64,000 nt of DNA. Source: Stenotrophomonas nitritireducens (GTDB taxonomy: Bacteria; Pseudomonadota; Gammaproteobacteria; Xanthomonadales; Xanthomonadaceae). Shown here in pieces: positions 54,996-62,916 of this stretch (positions are counted from its first letter, which is position 1; each line of letters begins with the position of its first letter). A model generated the notes under the pieces. It saw nothing but the letters and a program-made list of their open reading frames with translations. It was not told the DNA's origin and ran no database searches. Position numbers and translations under genes: made by a program. The stretch is from contig NZ_CP016756.1 of assembly GCF_001700965.1 (NCBI RefSeq), forward strand, positions 2,108,001 through 2,172,000, given 5' to 3'.

Positions 54996-56140
54996 GCCTG
55001 CTGTGGTTGTTCCCGGCCGGCTTCATCGCGCTTACGGCACTGCTGCTGCCGCTGCTGATCCATCTCGCCCGCCGCAGCGAACAACGCATCATCGATTTCG
55101 CCGCGCTGCGCTGGCTCTCGGCCAGGCCACGGCCGCGTCGGCGTATCCGTTTCGACGAATGGCCGCTGCTGCTGCTGCGGCTGCTGCTGCTTGCCTTGTT
55201 GGCGCTGCTGCTGGCCCGGCCGGCACTCACCGGCGTGGCCGACATGCAACCCCGTGTCGCGGTGCTGCCTGGCATCGATCTGGCCGTTGCCCGACGTGCC
55301 GTAGCAGATGCAGATGCGAAATGGCTGTGGCTGGCACCGGGCTTCCCGCCCATCGCCAAGAGCGCAGCACCGCCAGCTGCACAGCCCGTCTCCAGCCTGC
55401 TGCGCGCGTTGGACGCCAGCCTGCCGGCCGGTACCGCGCTGACCGTCGTGGTGCCATCGGTACTCGATGGTCTGGATGCCCAGCGCCCGCGGCTGTCGCG
55501 TGCATTGCATTGGCAGGTGGTGGAGCAGCCAGCATCGACCGGTAAACCAGTGACCATTGCGCCGCCTGCGATGCAGGTTCGCCACGACGAGGCCGGCAAG
55601 CAAGGCCTGCGTTACCTCAATGCCGTCGCCAGCGCATGGAATGGGCCCAGGCCTCAAGCCGCAAACGACAGCAGCGCTTTCAGCGATGACGACAAACTGC
55701 ATGTGTGGCTGTTGGCCAAGCCGCTGCCTGCCGATACAGCTACCTGGTTGCAACATGGCGGCCGCCTGCTGGTGGACGCACGCACGCCTGTGCCCGCCGA
55801 TGCGCAGCGCACACCGCTGTGGCGCGATGACAGCGGCGTGCTGATCATCGAGCAGGTCAGCACGCCTCGCGGCCGGTGGTTGCGTTGGGCGGCGCCGCTG
55901 CAACCTGCAAGCCTGCCGATCCTGCTTGATGCCGACTTCCCGCGCGGTCTGCGCGCCGTGCTGCAGGCCGCACCGACGCCACGTCGCGCCCTGGCCGCAA
56001 CGGTGCAGCCGGAAACCGGCGCCGCCGCGTATCCGCAGCCCGCGAAGGAGCTGTCGCATTGGTTGCTGCTGGCAATTGCCTTGCTGTTCCTGCTTGAACG
56101 CTGGTTTGCCAGCGCGCCCCGCCGCAGGAGCCCGCAATGA
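54992..56140 (+). CDS. BatA-like N-terminal double-transmembrane protein
   Basis: A 382-aa membrane protein. The start LLWLFPAGFIALTALLLPLLIHL followed by RRSEQRIIDFAALRWL and a second helix LLLLRLLLLALLALLLARPALTG is the BatA N-terminal domain common in MoxR/DUF58 clusters. The middle is probably periplasmic. A last helix (LLLAIALLFLLERWF) with a basic tail ends it. No VWA motif is visible, so it may be the membrane anchor only. It overlaps both neighbours by 4 bp. Confidence 0.85.
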   Translation: MSLLWLFPAGFIALTALLLPLLIHLARRSEQRIIDFAALRWLSARPRPRRRIRFDEWPLLLLRLLLLALLALLLARPALTGVADMQPRVAVLPGIDLAVARRAVADADAKWLWLAPGFPPIAKSAAPPAAQPVSSLLRALDASLPAGTALTVVVPSVLDGLDAQRPRLSRALHWQVVEQPASTGKPVTIAPPAMQVRHDEAGKQGLRYLNAVASAWNGPRPQAANDSSAFSDDDKLHVWLLAKPLPADTATWLQHGGRLLVDARTPVPADAQRTPLWRDDSGVLIIEQVSTPRGRWLRWAAPLQPASLPILLDADFPRGLRAVLQAAPTPRRALAATVQPETGAAAYPQPAKELSHWLLLAIALLFLLERWFASAPRRRSPQ

Positions 56141-58278
56141 ACGCGCGCGCCTTGCTGCAGGCGGCACGCCGCCGCACGCTGCTGATATGGCTGTGCGCCA
56201 GCCTGCCGCTGGCCCTGGCCACCGGCCTGTTGGCGGCGCGCGTGCTGGGCTTCGATGCCGGCTATATCGTCTGCACGCTCGCACTGTTGATGGCGGTCGG
56301 CGCTGCTGTCTGGCGCGCGCGGCGCCTGGATGTGCGCTGGTTGATCGCCCGGTTGAACGAGCACCCGCGCTTCGAGGACAGCGCCGATCTGCTGTTTGCC
56401 GCAGCCAGCACACTCAATCCTTTGCAGCAGCGGCAGCGGCAGCACATCGAACAGCGCCTGCAGCGCGATCCAGCTGACCTTCGCCCACGCTGGCCCTGGC
56501 GGCGCGTGCTGCTGTGCTGGCTGATTGCGGCGCTGGTGGTGGCCGCTACGCTGCTATGGCCGCGCAGTGCAGGCAATGCAGCGGTTGCCGTGGATGCAGA
56601 GCCGGTTGCCAGCAGTGCAGGCAACGGCGTGCCGGCACTGCGTGGCAGCTGGCTGCAGATAACGCCGCCGGCTTACAGCGGCCAAGCCGCAAGCTCGGGC
56701 GACAAGCTGGATGCGCGTGCGCTGCAAGGCAGCCGCCTGCAATGGCGCCTGCAGTTTGCGCCGCAACCGCAGCAGGCTTGGCTGCAGTTCCACGATGGCC
56801 GTCGCGTGGTCTTGCAACGTGATGACGACGACTGGCGCGGTACTGAAGTGCTGCAGCGTGCAGGCCTGTATCGGATCCACACACTGCCAGCCATGGCCGA
56901 TGCCGGCCGCGCCTATCGTCTTGACGTGATCGTTGATCGTCCGCCGCAGGTGAAAGTGATCGAGCCGGCGCAGACGCTCAACCAGGCCGCACCGCGTCAA
57001 CGCAGCTGGCAGCTGCGCTTCGAGGCGACCGACGATTTCGGCGTCAACAGCGCAGCGACGCTGGACATCACCACGGCAAAAGGCAGCGGCGAGAACATCA
57101 GCTTCCAGCAGCGCCAGCTCAGCCTGAACGGCAGCGGCCCGGCTACGGCGCGGCGCTTCGCCTATAGCGCAGACCTGGCCGCATTGGGTCTGGAGCCGGG
57201 CGATGAAGTGGTCGCACGCCTAAGCGTGCGCGACAACCGCAACCCGCAGCCGCAGGAAGCGCGCAGCGCCAGCCTGATCCTGCGCCTGCCCAGCGAACAA
57301 CAGGTGCAGGCCAGCGATCTGGAAGGCGCGATCAAGAAAGTGATGCCGGCCTATTTCCGCAGCCAGCGGCAGATCATCATCGATGCAGAAGCGCTGCTCA
57401 AGCAGCGCGGCAGCCTGGACGCGGACACCTTCATCAAACGCTCCGACGCCATCGGCGTGGACCAGCGCATCCTGCGCCTGCGCTACGGCCAGTTCCTGGG
57501 CGAGGAAGCAGAAGGTGGCGCGAAGGCTCCGCCCACCGGCGATCTGCCCACCAGCGATGCACCCACGGCCGACAGCCATGCCGATCACGCCAACGATGAC
57601 GGCCACGATCACGGCGGCAGAACCGCAACCGCACCGGTATTCGGCAGTGCCACCGATGTGCTGTCCGAGTACGGCCACACCCACGACCACGCCGAAGCCG
57701 CCACCCTGCTGGACCCGCAGACGCGCGCCATCCTCAAGGCCGCGCTGGATCAGATGTGGCAATCCGAAGGCCATCTGCGCCAGGGTCATCCCGATCAGGC
57801 ACTGCCGTATGCCTACAAGGCGCTGGCCTTCATCAAGCAGGTGCAGCAGGCCGAGCGCATCTATCTGGCGCGCGTCGGCAGTGAATTACCGCCCATCGAC
57901 ATGGCCCGGCGCATGACCGGCAAGCGCGAAGGTCTGGGCAATCGTGCGGTGCAGCTCAGTGCGCGACCGGCCGCTGATGCGGTCGCCGCCAACGCATGGC
58001 AGGCCTTGGCGGACCGCGACGCCGCCGTCGATCTGGACGCGCTGTCGCGCTGGCTGGATGCCCATCCCAATGCCGTGCCCGATCCACTGGATGTTGTCGC
58101 CGCGATCGACGCACTGCGCCAGCAACCCGAATGCCAGCCGTGCCGGCACGCACTGCGCGCGCAGCTGTGGCCTGCACTGCGGCGCGCTGAAGGCCCGCCC
58201 GCGCGCCGCAACGGTGCCGATGCCAGTGGCCGTCGCTACCTTGAAGCGCTGTCGGCACCGCAGGAGTCCGCACGATGA
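56137..58278 (+). CDS. DUF4175-like membrane protein with His-rich loop
   Basis: A 713-aa protein with two N-terminal helices (LLIWLCASLPLALATGLLAARVLG and YIVCTLALLMAVGAAVWRA) and a further one (VLLCWLIAALVVAATLLW), followed by a long soluble region. An immunoglobulin-like beta-rich segment spans about 160-400. The length and layout match DUF4175-type proteins of MoxR clusters. A histidine-rich insert at about 481-518 has seven His with Asp and Gly (DGHDH, GHTHDH), suggesting metal binding. It overlaps the neighbours by 4 bp. Function unknown. Confidence 0.75.
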   Translation: MNARALLQAARRRTLLIWLCASLPLALATGLLAARVLGFDAGYIVCTLALLMAVGAAVWRARRLDVRWLIARLNEHPRFEDSADLLFAAASTLNPLQQRQRQHIEQRLQRDPADLRPRWPWRRVLLCWLIAALVVAATLLWPRSAGNAAVAVDAEPVASSAGNGVPALRGSWLQITPPAYSGQAASSGDKLDARALQGSRLQWRLQFAPQPQQAWLQFHDGRRVVLQRDDDDWRGTEVLQRAGLYRIHTLPAMADAGRAYRLDVIVDRPPQVKVIEPAQTLNQAAPRQRSWQLRFEATDDFGVNSAATLDITTAKGSGENISFQQRQLSLNGSGPATARRFAYSADLAALGLEPGDEVVARLSVRDNRNPQPQEARSASLILRLPSEQQVQASDLEGAIKKVMPAYFRSQRQIIIDAEALLKQRGSLDADTFIKRSDAIGVDQRILRLRYGQFLGEEAEGGAKAPPTGDLPTSDAPTADSHADHANDDGHDHGGRTATAPVFGSATDVLSEYGHTHDHAEAATLLDPQTRAILKAALDQMWQSEGHLRQGHPDQALPYAYKALAFIKQVQQAERIYLARVGSELPPIDMARRMTGKREGLGNRAVQLSARPAADAVAANAWQALADRDAAVDLDALSRWLDAHPNAVPDPLDVVAAIDALRQQPECQPCRHALRAQLWPALRRAEGPPARRNGADASGRRYLEALSAPQESAR

Positions 58279-60005
58279 TGGTTTGGCTCCCCCTGACGCT
58301 GATCATGCTGGCCGTGGTTGTGGCCAGCCTGCGCTTCGCGCTGCCACCGCGCCCACCTGCGGTTCGACTGGCAACCCTGCTGTTGCTGCAGCTGGCTGCC
58401 GGCATCCTGCTGTACTTCACCCTGCAACCGCCCTCGCGCCCAGGCCACGCCGGCACGCTGGTGGTGGCGACGTCCGGCGCCAGCGCGACGGATTTGGCTG
58501 CGGTCCCGGCCGCAGCGTATGTACGCCTGCCTGAAGCGCCCGTCTTGGCGGCTGCGACAGCGGTGCCGGATCTGGCCAGCGCGCTGCGCCAGCGTCCAGG
58601 TACGCGCGAGCTGGTGGTCGTTGGCCAAGGTCTGCCGGCGCGCGACCGCGACACTGCCTTGCCACCATTGCGCTTCCTGCCCAACGCCGCACCGCTCGGC
58701 CTGGTGGAACTGCAGGCGCCGCCCCTGCTTGCACCCGGCGCTGCGTTCAGCGTCCACAGCCGTGTGCAGGGCATGCCGGGGGCGCGCGTGGAGCTGCTCG
58801 ATCCTGCCGGTCATCGCGTGGATATCGTCGCGCCCGATGCCAGCGGACGCGTCACCCTGCATGCCAGTGCCCGTGAGCCTGGCGATGTCGGCTTCGTGCT
58901 GCGCGTGCTGGACGCGGGCGGCAAGGTCCTGGATCAACTGCCGGTGCCGGTGCGTACGCGTGCAAGCAGCGCCCCGACGATACGCGTGCTGGCCGGCGCG
59001 CCCGGCCCGGAGCTGAAGTATCTGCAGCGCTGGGGCAGCGACATCGGCGCGCGGCTGCAGACCAGCATGCTGATCGGCGGCGGACTGCAGCTGGGCGATG
59101 CACCGGCCGCGCTCGATGCAGCCAGCCTGGCGCGGCTGGACCTGCTGCTGCTCGATGAGCGGCGGCTCGCCTCACTATCCTCCGCGCAACGCGCGGCCAT
59201 CACCGACGCGCTGCGCGCCGGGCTCGGTGTGCTGGTGCGCACCGGCAGCGCATTGGACGGCAATGCGCGACGCACATTGCGCGACTGGGGCCTGGATGCA
59301 CACGGCGGCGATCAGGCCAGCACGGTGACACTGCGCACACTGACCGATGCCGAACAGAACAAGACGCCGCTCGTGGTTGAACGCTTCAACCTGGAATTCG
59401 GCAGTACGGAGGTGGTGCCTTTATTGCACGCCGCAGATGGCACGGCGATAGGCGGCTGGCGTGCGCTGGGCTTGGGCCGGATTGGCGTGCTGCCGATCAC
59501 CGACAGCTATGCGCTGGTACTGGCGGGCCATGCCGATGCACACGCCGAACTGTGGAATGCCGCACTGGCAAGCGTGGCGCGGCCCCTTCCGGGCGCCTCC
59601 ACGTCGCCATCGCCGGCATGGGCATGGAGCGGCGAGCGCCTAAGCCTGTGTGGTATGGCCGCGCCCGTGCAGATGATTGCCGATGACGGCAGCCGCACCG
59701 CGCTGCTGCCAGATCCTTCGGCTGACAACTGCGTTGCCGCGTGGCCGCAGAAGGCCGGCTGGCTACGTATTGAAGCGGGCGATCAGCACGACAGCATCCT
59801 GCTGCTGGATCCTGCCAAGGCAGTTGCACTGCATGCACAGCAGCTGCGTGATGCGACGTTTGCACTGCGAGGAAGTGCAGCATCTTCAACGCCGCTGCCA
59901 GTTCCGGGCCCACGCTGGCCTTGGCTGCTGGGCTTCGTACTGGTTGCGGCCCTGCTTTGGTGGTTGGAGCGCAGGCGGCCGGCTGGATTGGCAACGCAGG
60001 GCTGA
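58275..60005 (+). CDS. Membrane protein of MoxR cluster, function unknown
   Basis: A 576-aa protein with two N-terminal helices (LTLIMLAVVVASLRFAL and LLLLQLAAGILLYFTL), a long soluble region with a glutamine-amidotransferase-like part (DLLLLDERRLASLS, GLGVLVRTGSAL), and a C-terminal helix (WPWLLGFVLVAALLWWLERRR). This matches the last gene of similar clusters in which a fake amidotransferase fold binds the membrane complex. Catalytic cysteine is not seen at the expected place. It overlaps the DUF4175-like gene by 4 bp and ends the operon. Confidence 0.72.
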   Translation: MMVWLPLTLIMLAVVVASLRFALPPRPPAVRLATLLLLQLAAGILLYFTLQPPSRPGHAGTLVVATSGASATDLAAVPAAAYVRLPEAPVLAAATAVPDLASALRQRPGTRELVVVGQGLPARDRDTALPPLRFLPNAAPLGLVELQAPPLLAPGAAFSVHSRVQGMPGARVELLDPAGHRVDIVAPDASGRVTLHASAREPGDVGFVLRVLDAGGKVLDQLPVPVRTRASSAPTIRVLAGAPGPELKYLQRWGSDIGARLQTSMLIGGGLQLGDAPAALDAASLARLDLLLLDERRLASLSSAQRAAITDALRAGLGVLVRTGSALDGNARRTLRDWGLDAHGGDQASTVTLRTLTDAEQNKTPLVVERFNLEFGSTEVVPLLHAADGTAIGGWRALGLGRIGVLPITDSYALVLAGHADAHAELWNAALASVARPLPGASTSPSPAWAWSGERLSLCGMAAPVQMIADDGSRTALLPDPSADNCVAAWPQKAGWLRIEAGDQHDSILLLDPAKAVALHAQQLRDATFALRGSAASSTPLPVPGPRWPWLLGFVLVAALLWWLERRRPAGLATQG

Positions 60006-60331
60006 AATCGCTTCGACAGTGCGTGGCGTTCCTGCAGCAACGGCATCAACGTCACTCTTCCGCATGGCGGCCATCTCTGCACGCTAGTGAGGCGGGCAGA
60101 TCGTGAGCTCGCCTTGCATGCGAGCTCACGATCACCCTTCACGTACTCGCATAGTGGACAGGAGGATTGGGCAGAGCTACCTTCAAGATGCCGGTTCCCG
60201 CCCAGGCTGCATGCAGGCAAATCCGCAACTCCTTGAACCCCATCACTGATTCACCTCCGCCTTCACCCATGCGCCACCGCGCTGCGGTAGAACCACAGGC
60301 GCAGGGGGTTCCATGCTTGGGGGTCCTACCG
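60006..60331. other. Intergenic region with a strong hairpin
   Basis: The 326 bp between the MoxR operon and the amidase gene contain no recognised gene. The only structure is the long hairpin at 60099-60133. Promoter elements for the amidase gene were not identified. Confidence 0.5.
60099..60133 (+). terminator. Long hairpin after the MoxR operon
   Basis: A perfect 14-bp stem (GATCGTGAGCTCGC with its complement) and 7-nt loop lie 94 bp after the operon's last stop. There is no following T-run, so it may be an mRNA-stabilising end or a binding site rather than an intrinsic terminator. Confidence 0.5.
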
Positions 60332-62278
60332 ATGATGCACCGTCATACCGCCGTGCTGCTGTCTGCCGTCATCACCAGTGCCGTAGCCGTTCCCGCTTTT
60401 GCTCAAACCACCATCAAGCCACCTGTCGCCGACAACGAACAGGTGCTGGATATGCAACTGAAGATGGAAGAAGCACGCATGCTGCCCTTGCGGGCAATGT
60501 ATGTGCGCTACTTCCAGCAAGCCTATCGTCGCTATCCCGGCATTCCGCGCGGCACGCTGGAAGCGTTGGCCTTTGTGCAAAGCCGCTGGTCACCGTTGCA
60601 ACCGGACGCGCTTGACCAGGACGATGCACACTTGCGCATGCCGCCTTCCTGGGGCGTGATGGGCCTGTATGCCGGCGGTGGTTTTGAAGACCAGGTAGGC
60701 GAAGCCGCCAAGCTGTTGGGGGTGTCTACTGCTGCAGTGCGCACCGATGCAGCCACCAACATCCTCGCCGCCGCCGCTTTGTTGGACGCGCAGATCCGCC
60801 AGGACCATCCCAATGCGGGCAAGGCCGGTGCACCGGCGCCGGAAGCCATCCGCCCAGCGCTGATGCGCTATGCAGGCTATGCGCCGGCCAGTGCCACGGT
60901 CGGCGCGAGAAGCGCGGTTGATGACTATGCGCGCACCAGCTTTGCCTACGACGTGCTGCTGGCGCAGGACCGGGGCGTCAATGATCGCGGCATCGTGGTG
61001 CCCGAACGCGCGATCGCCTGGGAACAGGCCTTCGATGCGCCGCAGCTGGTGACGTTGCGGGCACCGATGGTGCGCCTGGACATCAGCCGGGACCGGGTGG
61101 AAACCGATACCTTCCGGATTGATCCCATCAGCGAAACCCTGCAGCCACGAAACGCGGCTGCCGCAGCCACTGCCGTCAGCCCCGCGCTGGATGCCGGCAT
61201 CCAGAGCACTGACTATGGCCCGGCGATCTGGAGCCCGGCGTCGACGTCCAACTATTCCAGCTCACGTTCGGCAGCGGTAAGTGCGGTGACCATCCACACC
61301 ACGCAAGGCAGCTACGCCGGCACCATTTCCTGGTTCAAGAACGCATCGGCGCAGGTCAGCGCGCACTATGTGATCCGTTCCTCCGATGGCCAGGTAACGC
61401 AGATGGTGCGCAACGCCGATACCGCTTGGCATGTCGGCAGCCAGAACAGTTACACCTTGGGCATCGAGCATGAGGGCTACGTCGACAACAGCTCGTGGTA
61501 CACCAATGCCATGTACGACGCCTCGGCCGCACTGGTACGCAACTTCTGCGCCACGTACAGCGCGATCAGCTGCGCCAGCGCCTACAGCGGTGCGTCCAGC
61601 AGCGGCATCAACGTGCTGGCCACCAGCGTCAAGATCAAGGGCCACCAGCACTTCAGCGGCCAGACCCACACCGACCCCGGCATCAACTGGAACTGGTCCA
61701 AGTACTACGGGCTGCTGAATCCTGGCAGCGGTGGCGGCACCGGCACGGTCACGTATCTGGATCGTTTTGAAAGCAGCGTCGGCCATTTCGACACCAGCCC
61801 CAGCTATTCGGGCAGCACCACCGGCATCAGCACCGCATCCACCGCCACACGCGATTGCACCACGCAGAAGAACGGCAGCTGTTCGTTGCGGGTGTTGCTG
61901 AAGGACAACACCGCCAGCACGGCGGACTGGGCTGTGCGCCTGTTGTCGGGCAGTGGCACGCCAGCCAGCAATACCGCCTTGACCCGTGCCAACGGCGTGA
62001 TTGGCTTCTGGGTATGGAGCGGCGGCAGCGGCACCACCGTGGGGCTTGGCATCGATGACAGCGACGGTACCGAGCGTTCAACCAGCAAGGCGGTGGCGGC
62101 CGACACCTGGACCTATGTGTCGTGGTCGTTGAGCGACGCGGCGCAGTGGAACGCGTGGGTGGATGGCAACGGCACGATCACCGGCAGCAGCGTCAAGCTG
62201 GATGCGATCTGGCTGTATCACGCCAATACCGCGTACGACCTCAATGTGTACATCGATGATGTGCAGATAAAGAACTGA
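60332..62278 (+). CDS. Secreted N-acetylmuramoyl-L-alanine amidase, multidomain
   Basis: A 648-aa exported amidase. A signal peptide (LLSAVITSAVAVPAFA) is followed by an N-terminal domain with RRYPGIPRGTLEALAFVQSRW, a helical lysozyme-like segment. The Amidase_2 domain at about 300-465 has the zinc-site motifs TIHTTQGSY, NSYTLGIEHEGYV and GHQHFSGQTHTDPG. A Gly-linker leads to a beta-rich C-terminal module of about 170 residues that may bind carbohydrate. The start is one of two adjacent ATGs; 60332 fits the GGGGG upstream better. It stands between the MoxR operon and the repeat array. Peptidoglycan hydrolysis for cell lysis, division or predation is plausible. Confidence 0.85.
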   Translation: MMHRHTAVLLSAVITSAVAVPAFAQTTIKPPVADNEQVLDMQLKMEEARMLPLRAMYVRYFQQAYRRYPGIPRGTLEALAFVQSRWSPLQPDALDQDDAHLRMPPSWGVMGLYAGGGFEDQVGEAAKLLGVSTAAVRTDAATNILAAAALLDAQIRQDHPNAGKAGAPAPEAIRPALMRYAGYAPASATVGARSAVDDYARTSFAYDVLLAQDRGVNDRGIVVPERAIAWEQAFDAPQLVTLRAPMVRLDISRDRVETDTFRIDPISETLQPRNAAAAATAVSPALDAGIQSTDYGPAIWSPASTSNYSSSRSAAVSAVTIHTTQGSYAGTISWFKNASAQVSAHYVIRSSDGQVTQMVRNADTAWHVGSQNSYTLGIEHEGYVDNSSWYTNAMYDASAALVRNFCATYSAISCASAYSGASSSGINVLATSVKIKGHQHFSGQTHTDPGINWNWSKYYGLLNPGSGGGTGTVTYLDRFESSVGHFDTSPSYSGSTTGISTASTATRDCTTQKNGSCSLRVLLKDNTASTADWAVRLLSGSGTPASNTALTRANGVIGFWVWSGGSGTTVGLGIDDSDGTERSTSKAVAADTWTYVSWSLSDAAQWNAWVDGNGTITGSSVKLDAIWLYHANTAYDLNVYIDDVQIKN

Positions 62279-62370
62279 GCGCGGTGGTTTAGGTAGGCGG
62301 GGTGCCGGGGGTTCTGTGCATGGAGCCCCGGGTGCGCTGCGCTTACCCGGGCTACGGATGGATCGCTTTT

Positions 62371-62430
62371 GGCTTTGGCTTTGGCTTTGGCTTTGGCTTC
62401 GGCTTCGGCTTCGGCTTCGGCTTCGGCTTC
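62371..62430. repeat. Ten GGCTTY hexanucleotide repeats
   Basis: Four GGCTTT units followed by six GGCTTC units run without interruption. The array is not inside a gene. Its left part joins a similar TTTT stretch and its right side the 124-bp repeat array. Confidence 0.95.
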
Positions 62431-62432
62431 TT

Positions 62433-62905
62433 CCCTTCTCCCGCTTGCGGGAGAAGGTGCCCCGAAGGGGCGGATGAGGGGGAGCTTTTGGTTTTGCGGT
62501 AAGGCCCCTGCCGAGCATGGCTCGGCACTACATGGCCCGCTTTGGCTCTGCTTCAGCCCTTCTCCCGCTTGCGGGAGAAGGTGCCCCGAAGGGGCGGATG
62601 AGGGGGAGCTTTTGGTTTTGCGGTAAGGCCCCTGCCGAGCATGGCTCGGCACTACATGGGCCGCTTTGGCTCTGCTTCAGCCCTTCTCCCGCTTGCGGGA
62701 GAAGGTGCCCCGAAGGGGCGGATGAGGGGGAGCTTTTGGTATTGCGGTAAGGCCCCTGCCGAGCATGGCTCGGCACTACATGGCCCGCTTTGGCTCTGCT
62801 TCAGCCCTTCTCCCGCTTGCGGGAGAAGGTGCCCCGCAGGGGCGGATGAGGGGGGCTTTTGGTTTTGCCGGGAAAGCCCCCTGCCGAGCATGGCTCGGCA
62901 CTACG
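62433..62905. repeat. Four tandem 124-bp composite repeat units
   Basis: Units start at 62433, 62557, 62681 and 62805, each exactly 124 bp apart. Every unit has a CTCCCGCTTGCGGGAG hairpin, CCCCGAAGGGG, and a GCCGAGCATGGCTCGGC GTAG-type REP element in the orientation ending in CTAC. The units are nearly identical, with single-base changes only. The whole 638-bp gap between the amidase and the M61 gene is repeat DNA. Confidence 0.95.
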
Positions 62906-62916
62906 GTGGCTATGCT

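Noticed and set aside
62433..62905. Possible CRISPR or VNTR coding array
   Set aside because: Period of 124 bp with fully repeated content and no spacers; frames through it translate to a repeat without start or domain.
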